Assembly (NCBI GenBank): GCA_003952965.2
Contig: CM025854.1
Coordinates: forward strand, 11,672,328-11,736,327
Source: Morella rubra
Taxonomy: Eukaryota > Streptophyta > Magnoliopsida > Fagales > Myricaceae
Reading direction: 5' to 3'
DNA: 64,000 bases
This document shows positions 48,710 through 60,972 of this stretch, in pieces. The position numbers were made by a program, and so were the translations under genes. The notes under the pieces are model-generated. The model was not told the origin of the DNA. It was given only the letters and a program-made list of their open reading frames with translations, and made no database searches. Numbering within the stretch: position 1 is the first letter of the stretch; the number at the start of each line of letters is the position of its first letter.

Positions 48710-51670
48710 TTGTTGATGTGACAGGAAAAGGGATGATTTCTGTTCAAACAAAGAAAGGTACGAAATTCATTCCTGAAGTTCTTTTAGTTCCTAGCTTGCA
48801 TCAAAATCTACTGAGTATTGGCCAAATGATGGAGAAAGGATATATATTGCACTTTGAAGGAAGTTTCTGCACTATCTACGATAGAGATGATAAAACTTTG
48901 GTTATAGCCAAAGTAAAGATGCAGAACAACAGAAGTTTTCCATTTCAATGGCAGTATCTTATGAATACTGCTATGAAAGCTACCGTTGATGAATCTTGGC
49001 TATGGTATCGAAGATTTGGGCACTTTAATTTTCAAGCCCTGAAAATTCTTCACCAAAAGAAGATGATGAGAGATTTTCCATCCATAGGCGAGATCCATGA
49101 AATTTGTGAAGGTTGTCTACTAGGCAAGCAACACAGACAATCATTTCCTTCAAGCAAAGCATGGAGAGTTACCAAAGTTTTGGAACTAATACACACAGAT
49201 GTCTGCGGTCCCATAACTCCACCCTCGCATGAACAAAACAGGTATTTCATCCTCTTTATTGATGACTATACAAGAATGACATGGGTGTACTTCATGCGAG
49301 AATGATCAGAAGTTTTCAAAATTTTCAAGAAATTCAAGAACTTCGTTGAAAAACAAAGTGGCTGTTTTATCAAAACTATCTGGAGTGACAGAGGCAAAGA
49401 ATATAACTCAAAGGAGTTTGACAAGTTTTGTGAAGATGAAGGAGTTCATCATCAACTAACGGTTGGCTATGCTCCAGAACAAAATGGAGTTGCAGAAAGA
49501 AAAAATAGAACGGTGATGGAAATGGCAAGATCTATGCTGAAAGAGAAAGGTCTTCCTACAACCTTCTGGGCAGAATCAGTCTATACTGCAGTTTACTTAC
49601 TGAACAGATGTCCAACCAAAGCTGTTCAGAACAAAACGCCAATAGAAGCCTGGAGTGGAAGAAAACCGTCAGCAAAGCATCTCAGAGTTTTTGGTTGCAT
49701 TTGCTATGTGCATATTCCAATGGAGAAAAGAAAGAAGCTAGACGACAAGACAGACAAAGGAGTATTTCTCGGCTACAGTGATCAATCAAAAGGCTACAGA
49801 ACTTTATAGCCTAAAATTAAAGAAATTAATAATCAGCCGAGATGTGAAGTTTGACGAAAACGCAGCCTAGAATTGGGAAAAAGAAAAGATTGTCAAGAAC
49901 ATCACAGTGCCATATCAACAACCAACCTCTCAAATTCAAGAAATCACTGAAGACCAGGGGAAAGGAAGTGATGTACAATCACCAATTCAGCAGGCAACAC
50001 TTCCATCGACATCATCAATATCACCAGGTACATCTTCTCCACCTCTCTCAAATCTACTAGAATCTTCTCCAGAAACAACTCCACGGAAAGTAAAATCTCT
50101 TCGAGAAATATATGAGACTTGTAACTATGCTGCTCTAGAACCAGAAAGCTTTGAAGAAGCAGCAAAGAAAGATGTATGGATTAAAGCAATGGAGGAGGAG
50201 ATAAGAATGATAGAGAAAAATAACACTTGGGAGCTAGTAGAGAAACCAAATGAAAAGGAGATCATTGGAGTTAAATGGGTTTACAAAACCAAGCTAAACC
50301 CCAATGGCTCCATCCAAAAACACAAAGCAAGGCTAGTTGCTAAAAGGTACTCTCAGCTACCCGGAATTGACTATAACGAAACATTTGCTCCAGTCGCTCG
50401 CCTCGACACCATTCGAGCTCTTGTGGCACTAGCAGCTCAAAAGCAGTGGAAGGTATATCAACTTGATGTGAAGTCAGCATTTCTAAATGGATTTCTAGAA
50501 GAAGAAATTTATGTAGAGCAACCACCAGGATTTGTCATGGAAGATTCAAAAGATAAAGTTTTAAAACTGAATAAAGCATTATATGGGCTCAAGCAAGCTC
50601 CATGCGCATGGTGCAGCAGAATTGATAGCTACTTCATAAATCAAGGATTTAGAAGAAGCAAGAGCGAGCCTACTCTCTATATCAAAACCCAAGGTAATGC
50701 TGATACTCTTATTATTTCCTTATATGTTGATGATCTAATATATACAGGAAATAATGAGAAAATGCTCCGAGAATTAAAGGAAGACATGATGAAGATATTT
50801 GAGATGAGTGACCTGGACTTAATGCACTACTTTCTTGGCATCAAGATAAGTCAGGAAGAAGAAGGAATATTTATCTGCCAGAAAAAATATACAGAAAATC
50901 TTCTAAAGAGATTTAATATGCATAGATGCAAATCTGTGACAACACCACTTGTGCCAAACGAGAAGCTAAGAAAAGAAGATGGAGCAGAAAAGGCAGATGC
51001 TTCAATATATCGAAGTCTAATCGGCAGCTTGCTATATCTGACAGCTACAAGACCAGATATTATGTTCGCAATAAGTTTATTATCGAGATTTATGCAAAAT
51101 CCAAGTCAGATTCATTATGGAGCTGCTAAAAGAATACTAAGGTATCTGCAAGGTACAAGGAAATATGGAATATGGTACAGGCCAAATTTTGACTCTAAGA
51201 CTTTTTGGATATACCGACAGTGATTGGGCAGATCATTGGATGACATGAAAAGTACTTCAGGCTATGCATTCACACTAGGATCTGGAATATTTTCATGGGC
51301 ATCAAAGAAACAAGACACAGTTGCACAATCTTCAGCAGAAGCAGAATATGTAGCAGAAGCAATATGTGCAAGTCAAGCAATTTGGCTGCGTAGAATTTTT
51401 GATGACATGGGCCAAAATCAAAAGGAGCCTACAGATATTTTCTGCGACAGCAAATCAGCAATCGCTATGACAAAAAATCCTGTGTTTCATAACAGGACTA
51501 AACACATAGCGATCAAATATCACTTTCTAAGAGAAGCCACCAAAGACAAAGAGATCAAGTTCAAGTATTGCAAGACTGAAGAACAATTGGCGGACATTTT
51601 TACTAAGGAGCTACCCAAATTCAAGTTTGAAATTCTACGCAATATGATCGGAGTATCAGAAAAGTGCATT

Positions 51671-52034
51671 AAGGAGAAGTGTTAAATTAATGCAGTTTTA
51701 TAGAAAATTCTAGTTTAACATTGGTTTTACTGACGTAGAATTGTCCAGATTAGCAAAGAGTTTCGAACCAAATGCTAGAAGTATCTAGCATCTATTGTAA
51801 GTCGGTTTCATTGCCTATAAATAGGCCATCATGTCTCATAAATTGTATAGAACAAAAAAAAACTACGAAGAAACGCTCTTGTATTCTATAGTGGGAGACA
51901 CGGGTTCCCATAATTTCCATCATTTCAATAAAGAAAAGCTATTGTCAGCCTTTTTGAGTCTATTTGATAAAACGTTTTACTCCACACACTTTTTCTTTCA
52001 TCTGTTGTCCTGCATTTACCGTCAAATTCCAACA
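51671..52034 (+). repeat. Polypurine tract and 3' LTR of the copia element
   Basis: The tract AAGGAGAAG (51671-51679) abuts the LTR start TGTTAAATTAATGCA at 51680. The LTR has the same TATA box (51816-51824) as the 5' copy and ends at 52034, followed by ACCAA. Confidence 0.93.
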
Positions 52035-52039
52035 ACCAA

Positions 52040-54029
52040 CTCTAGCATCCTATGTGTGCTTTCCAGTTTGTCCTCTTCCCGTCCTAAGCTGAAAGACTCA
52101 TAACACACCCTTGACCCTTTGTGTCTCTTTATATGCTTTGTCTAAACCTCTTTTAAAGTTATATCTGTCCTAGGTTGAAGGAAATATTGAGTTATGTTAT
52201 GCGATTTTTGTCTTTAGCTTTTAAAGGTTTTTGTTTTCGCGTATGAGGAGATATCTTTACTTGTTGGAGATTTGTTGGTTTTCCGCGTAGGGTCTATCTC
52301 TTCTAAGCATCGGTGATGAGTTTATTCCTTTGTTATCCTTGCACTTTGATTGCTAGTGAAGAAACTAACGGGGACAGTTCTCTGAGATGCTCTTCTGTCC
52401 AAAACCTAAAGAACAGAGAAAGGGGAACTCGTTCAGTTCTTGAATTATGTTTTCCTTTCTATTTCATATCGATTTTTATGTACTCTGCATATTATGCAAC
52501 TCTTTAATGGATCAATGAAACAACTTGAAAGGGTGCTCTAATTTCTTTTGTCTCCCATAGCTAAAGTAATATTTTCGAGCTCCTTTTTGTCTAAATCATT
52601 GGTGATTAGATTGTGGTGAAGCTATGAATACTACATCTAAGGTTTGATTGCAAAGAGAACTGGTGAAAAAGCTTGCGTCTTCCTTCGTCATTTAATTGAA
52701 ATGCAGTGAAAAATTGACTAATCTAAAATGTCAAGTTACTCTAATTTGTATTGCACTATTACTGAGGCTTCTGTGCAAGTTTGATTTGCTGGTTGACTAT
52801 TCTAGATGTGCTAAAATAATTGTTGGGACCCGCTTTGCAGCTTAAACCTACAACTGTATGTTTCTGCTGCCTGTAATGCCCTCACATTACTGAGATCCAT
52901 GTCTTAGTTAATCACTATTTGTTCACACACTTTAATGCATAGCCTTTGTAAAGTTTTTGAAACCTTCAAAAAAATTACTAATATATGTTAGCTTGCTGCA
53001 TTATTTCTATTTTGCTGCACACTAAGGGGTGGCATTCCAGTGATTCAATGGCATTTTTTTCATTGTGTCTAATCAGTCCAGGGGAAGGGTTCTGAGAATT
53101 TTACTGAGGTGTGTTTAGAACATTTCACCAAAAAAAAAAGAGGAGGTGCTCAAAACTTGTTGACTAGTCCCTCGTTTCAGTTACTTGTTATGAAATTAAA
53201 CACATGAATAGTAACATCAGGTTTTTCAGATTTGGTGTTACTGTTCTTAAATCAGAAGTGAATAGAATTGCTTAATCTGTATCAATATATTTTTCCAAGT
53301 TGGAGAAATGGAGAAACTTACTTGTATAAGAAAAATGCATTCAGGAGAACTTCAATCTGGTTGCGTTTCATGCCTCCTTTTCTCTTCTTCTTCTCGAGAT
53401 TATTTACTCGTTTATAACTAACTTTAGTAGGCTTGTGTTACTCTTAATCATCTGAAGAACCATTCCTTGTAATGCAACCAATGGTTCTATTTTGAAAAAG
53501 TGGGATGGATCCTTATAAATTCATTCATGCCTCTCTTTTAAGTGCCATCATTTTTTTTTTTTTGACAATTTTGTTGATGTCTGTTGTCAAGTTTTGTAAA
53601 TTCATTCTTGTTTCTCAATTGGATCTATGATGTTTTCTAAAAACTGCGTTATCTATCTGTAAATTCCTAATGGAATTGAAGATAATCATAATGTGTTGAG
53701 ATCCAAGTTATAAAGTCATATCATTTTTCATTGCTCTTTTCCTCTTATCTACAAATTCCGTGGTTTATTTTGATGATAGAGTTGGAAAGGCTTTAGTGAG
53801 TGTCAAAATGCCATAATTGCACGCTAAATCAATTGGAACAGTCTATTCAAGCTTGTCCTTAGTTATAGAATAAGATTACTGACACATCTAATCATGTAGG
53901 CTAATTAAGTTGGTGGCTTTTTGCTGTTTTCTGGTGCTGTTATATGATTTTGGCATTATTTATCTTTTCCTAACATTCTATCATTGTTTGTCAATTGTGT
54001 TTGCTGTTAAATAATTATGTATATGATTT
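52040..54029 (+). other. MULE 5' non-coding or intronic region
   Basis: This is two kilobases of AT-rich sequence between the copia insertion and the first recognisable transposase codons. It resembles intron sequence, ending with a TTTTGTAG acceptor-like site at 54034. No gene was recognised. Confidence 0.5.
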
Positions 54030-55357
54030 TGTAGGACGATTGTTATGGATAGTGACGTATCATGGTGATCAATTTGTTGAAGGTCGAGATGAAATATATA
54101 AAGGAGGGAAGAGTTGGGGAAATTTTATATGAATTTCATCTCGTCAATAAAAATTGAAGAGGCAATGAAGTCTCTTGGGTACTTAAGGACGGGACTTTTA
54201 TGGTACACATTTGACGATGAATCTTGGTTGACTATTAGAACAATAAGGAATGATAAGGGCGTAATCGAGCTGATCAACAGAGCCATCACTGAGCAAGGAG
54301 ATATACTCAATTTCTTTGTTGACCACATAGTCAATGATCCTGAGTTTGTCGATAACAAGGATCACCCCCTTTTACTTACTAGGCCGGGGCTATCGCAAGA
54401 AGAAGCTGGGAACCCGAATATATTATAAGGGAACCATAATCTGTAGTAGGGGAAGCTAAAAGGGATGTCAGTGGGTCAAGTAGGGGACGGGATCAGGTTC
54501 CTGACTCAGGGTAAAATAGTGACAGTGATCCTGATTATTTCCTTCAGAACATATCACAGGAGGTTCTGAGTTGAGTGATTTCAACAGCATAGATGTCAAG
54601 GAATCTGATTTGTATGATGATGCTAAGAGCCCGGATGGCAGAAGAGTTGAGAGTGATGATTACGTTGCAAATGTGGATTGGTTAGGGGCATTCCCAAGGA
54701 CTAAGGAAGATAATGAAGCTGATGTACCTAGTGAGTATGAAGATAATGATGATATGCGAACCGATAAGGGTTACGATTGCGATGAAGCTCCGCGACGCAA
54801 GAATTTTCCTTAGTTCGATGAAGAAACTGGTGTAGAAGCGGAGGTCTATTTAGAGCATGGTCTTGTTTTTCCTAATGCAAAAGTGTTTAGAAAGGCATTG
54901 AGGCAGTATTGTGTTCAGAAGAAATTTGATTTTGCATACCTTCACAATGACAAGCTTAGAGTGCAAGCCCAATGTATGGAAGAGTGCACATTCTACATTT
55001 TCGCATCGAAAATGAGAAAATCAGACGCATTTCAGATCAAGCATTTTGTTCCTACGCACGCGTGTGGCGTGCACTACGAGAACACTAAGTGTCACGTGAA
55101 GTTTCTGGTACAACGATACATGGCGAACTTCAAAGATCATCTCAGCTGGCCTACAGCTGCATTACAAAGCCAGATCCGGAGTGATTATAATATTGAAGTG
55201 CCAATACATCGTTGTTATCGAGCAAAGATGTCATACCCTGAGCTTTTAAACATCACATGCATATTGTTTATGAGATCTTGTTTGTGTTTAGTAGTGCATT
55301 CAGGGGATACGTAGTGACTAAGAGAGATTATTTAGTACTTGAGATACTAAGTTCGAA

Positions 55358-55595
55358 ACCTTGATTAGGACATGATTTAATGAGAATTGGAGTTCACATG
55401 CAACTGAGTTGTTATTCAGAAGGTTGAGGAGCATGTATTGATCAATTTAATTTTTTAAGCTAGTAGGACGTTTTTGTTTCGAAACCTTGATTAGGACATG
55501 ATTAGTGAGATTTGGAGTTTGCATGCAACTAGGTTGTTGTTGAGAAGCTTGTATTTGATCAATTTAATTTTTTAAGCTAGTAGGACGTTTTTTTC
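55358..55595 (+). repeat. Tandem duplication in the solo LTR, about 115-bp unit
   Basis: The phrase CTTGATTAGGACATGATT and the following GATCAATTTAATTTTTTAAG recur in two consecutive units, each ending GCTAGTAGGACGTTTTT. Confidence 0.85.
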
Positions 55596-55715
55596 TCGAA
55601 AACTGAACCACATGATTTTTATTCTACTAATATGTCGGGAGTTCATCCACGAGCTTATGGTTTAATTTTGGAGACTTTTTATTTTTCAAAGCTAGTAAGT
55701 CGATTTTTAGAATTA

Positions 55716-55800
55716 TGGATAGAGATGAATTGTGGATAGAGATGAATTGTAGATCGATATGACTTGTGGATAGAGATGAAATTATGAATAGAGATGACAC
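55716..55800 (+). repeat. Short tandem repeat, about 20-bp unit
   Basis: Variants of GGATAGAGATGAATTGT recur at least four times, with decaying units, inside the solo LTR. Confidence 0.8.
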
Positions 55801-56602
55801 ATAGGAAGCACGATGAATCAAGGTTAGAAAGCACGACCAAAAAGGCTAAACCTAGAGAAGCACGAGGTGTCGAACCATAGGAGTTTCAATGGTAACTCGC
55901 TAGAGCTACCTTGCCTTGCAGCTATTGTAGGTTGCTAGGTGTCGATGTGAGGTGAATGTAGCCTTTTGAGTCATTGAACTAGCTTAGACACGTGTCGCGA
56001 TGTGACGAACTGAGCTTGCCTATAAATAGGGGTGGCCGGCCATTTAAACTTACACCATCTCATTAGCAAATTGTGGGTTAAGCTTGAGATTAGTAGAGAA
56101 GTGAAGTAGAAGGAAGAAGGAAGAAATCGCTCAGAGAAGTTTAGCGAAGATGAAGCTCGATTAGAGGTAAAGTTTAGTTGGTTATCTTTGATTTTGATTC
56201 AAATTTTTCAAGATGATTTTGTGAATCTCTTGTATTTCTTATTCTAGCATCTCTTGATGTTGTTGCGTTCTTTCTATTCTTCCTATTGTTCTTGATGTTC
56301 TTCGTGTTCTTGATGAAGAACAAGCTCGTTATTTCGAAAAAGTATCATTTTCAAAGTTTGATTTGTTTTCGAAGTTGTTTTTTAACTTTGATTCGTTTCT
56401 TTTCAAAATTTCTTCCAAAAGTTATTTTCAAAGCTTGAACCTATTCTTTTTCAAAACTCTTGGTTTTTTTATTATGTTGAAATGAGTTTTTTCTACATGG
56501 TGGTTAAGCCGGTTTTAACCGAGAAATCAAAGTGTTGTTTTTTTCTTCACAACACTTTCCTTTGAATAATATTTTATCATGTTTCGATGCTTTCCAAAGG
56601 AA

Positions 56603-56770
56603 GGGTTAAGGTGTTGCATATCATAAATGAGATGTATGGGCGTTGACATGAGACATGCATACTTAACTTGTACTTTGGAAAGGGATGTGGTTGAGGTTCA
56701 AGTATGGTTAAGGTGTTGCATATCATGAATGATATGTATGGGCATTGACATGAGACATGCATACTTAACG
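56603..56770 (+). repeat. Tandem duplication with 102-bp spacing
   Basis: The block starting TTAAGGTGTTGCATATCAT and ending GACATGCATACTTAAC occurs at about 56606 and again at about 56708 with few differences. Confidence 0.88.
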
Positions 56771-59311
56771 TAATACTGTGAAGACGTGATAGTACTGTGC
56801 ACAAGAGGATGTCCACTTGTTGTGGCATTTTGTCGTTCTGTCGTACGCGAAAAGATCCTTTGTTAGGATAACTCACTCTGGAAGTTTGAGACCGTATTAT
56901 ACTCTGGGAGTACTGCTGCAAAGATACGGAAGGTTACTTGTAACCCGTCACTCTGGCCAAGTGATTCACTCTGGGAGTGAGAGTAGTGGTGATTGAAAAA
57001 TGGAAAAGATCATATTTTTAAGAATGGAGTCTTTTCATTTACTTCTTCTGAGATTTTATTGATGAATGGGTTTTCTTCAATATCTTTTCTTGTATCTGCT
57101 ATCTGTCTGTCTAACCACTAGCTTTACTAAGTCATTTGGACTCACCGTTGTTTGTTAAATTCTTTTAGCAGATGTTCAGAATGTACCTGGAGAATTTACT
57201 TAGACTTTGACTCATGAGGTCTTGATACTAAGCTAGTAGTTGGGTCTGGGTCACTGAGAATCTAGACATCATCATTGAGAGCGTCCTAATTATATTTTCT
57301 AGCGATGATGAAGAGGAAGAGTAAGAGAGAATAAGATAAAGACTTATGTAGATTGTACTGAATTTAGTAGTTATTCTGCCATGTTTTGTAGACGTACATA
57401 GAAAGCAAAATTGATACTCTTTTGTGATACAAAGGTTGGAATAAAGGTCTTGATGATGTTTATTTCTTAGAATCTTGTTGCTTTAACGATCCTCCCACTG
57501 GCCGTAACCTCAATTTAATAGTGACATCCATTACTATAAGACAATGCTTGAGGTCTTAATGGTCTGGGCAATTACATAAAGGATGGCTTTGCTTAGTGTT
57601 CATGGAAACCAAGTAGAACGGTTCAAATACACGTGGCAATATCGTCTAACACTTAAGAAGTGGAATCCTGGCACCTCTATTAGTTGGTCAAGTCTAGTGA
57701 GTACTTTAGATAGCTTTATGTATGCCTTGCTGCATGCAAGGAAGGGTTGAAGCACTGTAGACCCATCATCTGTGTTGACGGGTGCCATTTAAAGGGCAAA
57801 TATGGTGGGCAGCTCCTTTGTGCTATCGACAAAGATAGAAATGACGACATGTTCCTGACTGCGTATGCCGTGGTGGAGATAGAGACTCAAGATTCATGAA
57901 CATGGTTTATGAATCTCTTGTTGGACGATATTGGCCCGGTAGAAGAGCATGGCTGGGTGTTTATGAGTGACAGACAAAAGGTATAAACATTTCCCTTATT
58001 TAATCTATTAGTTAATGTATTAAGTAATACTTAAGTTGTGTTATTGTCTGCAATTGCAAGGGTTGGGCTTACATTCGAGTACAAGATGTCAGGCACAGAG
58101 CACAGATGCTGCTTGAGACATTTTCATGCCAATTTGAAAGGTGATGGATTCAAAGGTAAACAATTAAAGGATGCGCTGTGGGGGCTACAACTTCCATAAA
58201 CATCAATTTCTTTAAAACTGTCATGCTTCTGATCGAAGTGAACTACTCTGGTACACATCAGACACTCTTGGAGCTTAATAAAAAAACTTTGGAGCCGACA
58301 TGCATTCAGCCTACATTGCAAGAGTGATATACTCTTGAACAACCTCACAGAATCCTTTAACGCGTGGATTAAAGATGCCCGTGACAAGCCAATTATTACA
58401 ATGTTGGAGATGATTCGCCATCAGTTGCAAAAATGCTTCTATAAGAAGAAGATTGGTGCCGAGGCTGCCCTTCAGCAAGCACCCAATGCCTTCTGTCCTA
58501 AGATTTTTAATAAGTTAGAGAAGACCAAAGCTGACTCTAGGGTCGGTGTTTGTCAATGGCAGAACAGACTGGAGTTCGAGGTAGACTAGCTAGATGCACC
58601 CTGATCTAAATGACCATACGTGCTCGTGTGGTAAGTGGCAACTGTGTGGAATTCATTATATCCACACTTGTGCGGCGATATATCAAAACAAGCAGAAACC
58701 GAAGGAATATGTATCTAAGTGCTATAAGCTATCAATGTACCTGAAGTCGTATGAGCATGGTATTCATGCCATGCTAGGGCCAGAAGACTGGCCTGAAGGG
58801 GCCAATGATGTAATATTGCCCCCTTTGTATAGGTCCAACCTGGGAGGCCCAGGAAAGCCAGGAGGAGAGAGCTCGATGAGCCGGACCTGCCCTACAAAGT
58901 TAGTAAACGGGGGTACGTTGTGAGATGTGAAAATTGCTTCACTGAAGGTCACAATGCTCATTCCTGCCCTCTGCCTGAAAATCCTAACAAAAAAACATGA
59001 CCTAAGAAAACAAGGAAGAGCACACTAAGTGCAAATGCAGGAGCTAGAGGTTCAAATGTGCCTATGGTGAGATTTTAGTTGTACTCACACTATATTGCTT
59101 TTTACTAAATACACTTGTCAATTCTTATGATTTGACTTCACCATCTCTATGTGTAAACCCATGGCAGACCTAGAGTAAGAGGAAGGGGAAAAGAAGCTGG
59201 GAGAGGACGGGGGAGAGGAATGCCTCCTATCGACGCTACTAGAGAGGATGCCACTGCCAATAAAGGGGCAGATGCAGCTGTAAGCTATGGATGGAGGGAG
59301 AGGTTGAAGTA

Positions 59312-60521
59312 GTTGATGGAGGACTGATTTAGTTGGTTGTGGTTTTAGCTTAGAGACTGATTAGGAGGCTGATATTTCGTTTGCACTCATGTAATGGTTA
59401 GAATAGATGTTCGTATTTTGTGGACAAGTTGAATCTTATTTGTAATTAAACTTTTGTGTTAGAATCTGATCTGAGTGCTTATTTTGTTATATCACTGATG
59501 TAATTATAGAACAGATGAAAACTTTTGTGGAAAAGTTCAAACTAATGTGGAAAATGGTATTAGAAATGTCACTTGGTTTTGGTTTTGGTTTTAGAAAATG
59601 GTTTTGGTATTAGATTTGGGATTGGTACTTAGTATTAGATATGGTTTTGGAATTCTGCATTGTGATTATGGTTTATGGTATTGGAATCCGTATTTTGGAT
59701 GTGTATATGAGTGCTTAAGTTGTTGTCTAGGTGTTTGGAATTCTGCATTTTACAGGGCATATGGAGTTGTTGTTTGGTGTTTCAAATTCTGCATTTTATA
59801 GGGCATATGACGTTGCTGCTCAGGTGTTTGAAATTCTGCATTTTATAGGGCATATAAAGTTATTGTCCAGGTGTTTGGAACTCAAATATTGTGGTCTGAA
59901 TAATGGTTTTCATCATTTGCAGAAAAGGCTGGTTTATTCTCTCCTTAAAAGCCTTTAGAGTCAAGATGCAAGGCAGTTAAATAAGATTTATGTTTGTTTA
60001 TCTAAATGAAATGAACAATGTCTGGCATCATGGTTTTTCATCATTAGTTCTATCATTTTGACTATATTACTAAAACTACACAAAACAACTAATGCTTTAA
60101 GAAAAATGTTTCATATTTTCCACCTTACATGAAAGGTGATCCTAGGCCTATGTAGTCAGTCAGCAATAAGAAGTGAATTCCAAATATGGGTGCATTGTTA
60201 TGGTTGCTGAGATCCAAGAAATGACACAGTCCCTTTAAAACCTAGGAAAAGAATTTGCTATATAAGATTGGATACAAAAATCACAGCTTGTCTTAATTCA
60301 GTACACAATGACAAGACACAAGTCAATTCAAGTAGTCTTCATTAATACATAAGTCATTCATTACAATGAGACTGTCATATCCAACACAAAACAAACTTGT
60401 CATTCTTTACAAGAGTTTATGCCAACTAAACTATCAGAAATTAACCCTTACAAACTAACTACCCCATCAACATACTTTCACCTAACCTAGTTATCTAACA
60501 CATTGCAAACTAACTACCCCA
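59312..60521 (+). other. MULE region between the two convergent genes
   Basis: This is AT-rich non-coding sequence with a three-unit minisatellite. It would hold the two 3' ends of the convergent genes. No other feature is recognisable. Confidence 0.5.
59717..59858 (+). repeat. Minisatellite, three units of about 47 bp
   Basis: Each unit contains AATTCTGCATTTTA(C/T)AGGGC followed by ATATG or ATATA. The units start near 59717, 59766 and 59812. Short plus-strand open frames across them are by-products. Confidence 0.88.
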
Positions 60522-60972
60522 TCAACATTTTTTCACGGTGATCCTTATGAAGAATGCACTCATAACAGCAATTGCCACTAATGAAGCTCCAACAATACGC
60601 TTCAGCCTTCTCACAGTTAGCTTCAATACATCATTCTCCTATTCCAGCTCTTTATTTCTCTTCGTCAAATATGGTCCCACCTCTATCCCACAGGGGCAGA
60701 CATGAGATCAAACCAACAAAAATACTTACAGTGCTTAGTTGTCTGCAAACAGAGAAATCCACAAATCATGCACTCAAATATAACAGATAAGGAAATTTAC
60801 AACTCATTGAGTGAAATAACTTAACCATAATTTGCACAACCGAAAAAATGTCTCCCTGTATTGGAATCTGTCCAAGAAGATATCAATGGTGCTCTCAATC
60901 CATAGTTGCAAAACTTTGTGTCATATAGTTGCTGCCGAATTTTAAGTGACGATGGCGTTTCAGATGAAACAT
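60522..60972 (-). pseudogene. GRF zinc-finger, coiled-coil, membrane-anchor protein remnant
   Basis: On the minus strand a first segment (about 60972-60827) reads ETPSSLKIRQQLYDTKFCNY, then GLRAPLISSWTDSNTGRHFF and GCANYG. This matches the first half of a plant GRF zinc finger (Cys pair, SWT, N-x-GRxFxGC). An intron-like gap ends TTTGCAG, after which HCKYFCWFDL supplies the last Cys and the aromatic tail. A charged, coiled-coil-like stretch follows (TKRNKELE-stop-ENDVLKL), then a hydrophobic segment (IVGASLVAIAVMSAFFI) and a stop at 60522. This layout is that of At4g04775-like GRF proteins. A nonsense codon, a frameshift after the finger and an out-of-phase splice junction indicate a pseudogene. 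It points towards the transposase gene and lies near the right MULE end. Confidence 0.72.

Larger units (their letters stand above)
42113..51685 (+). pseudogene. Copia pol, split by a nested element
   Basis: Pieces are 42113-42249 and 48715-51685. The protease signature WYLDSG lies near 42140. After the nested insertion come the GAG-pre-integrase region, the integrase HHCC zone (CEGCLLGKQ) and a DDE integrase core (HTDVCGPI, WSDRGKEY, EQNGVAERKNRT). A TGA at about 49303 and a stop plus frameshift at 49807-49906 break it. RT follows with YVDD at 50723-50734, then RNase H in a shifted frame from 51224 (SSAEAEYVA, FCDSKSA, KHIAIKYHFLRE), with two frameshifts between 51200 and 51230. It would reverse-transcribe and integrate the element if intact. 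Confidence 0.92.
40755..52034 (+). mobile_element. Ty1/copia retrotransposon, complete but mutated
   Basis: The two LTRs are 40755-41108 and 51680-52034. The primer site TGGTATCAGAGC lies at 41111-41122 and the polypurine tract AAGGAGAAG at 51671-51679. The perfect target duplication ACCAA occurs at 40750-40754 and 52035-52039. By eye the LTRs differ by about 11 substitutions and 3 small indels. The gag-pol order is protease, integrase, RT, RNase H. Pol is split by the SIRE-like element at 42250-48709, and a handful of stops and frameshifts disable it. Confidence 0.95.
55229..57576 (+). mobile_element. Ty3/gypsy-like solo LTR inside the transposase
   Basis: It starts TGTCATACCC within the transposase codons for YRAKM and ends GGGCAATTACA. 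The codons for MALLSVHGN then resume. The flanks CAAAGA and TAAAGGA form an imperfect target duplication. A TATA box TATAAATAGG lies at 56021-56030. No coding region is present, so it is a solo LTR of 2.35 kb, chromovirus-like by its ends. Confidence 0.8.
54030..59311 (+). pseudogene. MuDR-family (MULE) transposase, split and broken
   Basis: The N-terminal part (from YHGDQFVEGRDEIYKGGKSW through 54114-54428) resembles the N-terminal domain of plant MULE transposases. An acidic linker follows (54571-54813). The MuDR DNA-binding-type domain is at 54830-55228 (VFPNAKVFRKALRQYCVQKK, FKDHLSWPTAALQSQI, HRCYRAK). A 2.3-kb solo LTR interrupts it. The catalytic core resumes at 57577 with the Asp of ICVDGCHLKG, the Asp of FMSDRQKG, an intron (57981-58060), HRCCLRHFHANLKG, and the Glu of NNLTESFNAW (58335 onward). 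A SWIM-like zinc motif (CSCGKWQLCGIHYIH) follows in another frame. Next come a zinc knuckle (CENCFTEGHNAHSC) and an Arg/Gly-rich tail ending at 59311. Stops and frameshifts at several points (for example near 54815, 57900, 58195 and 58588) make it inactive. Confidence 0.88.
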
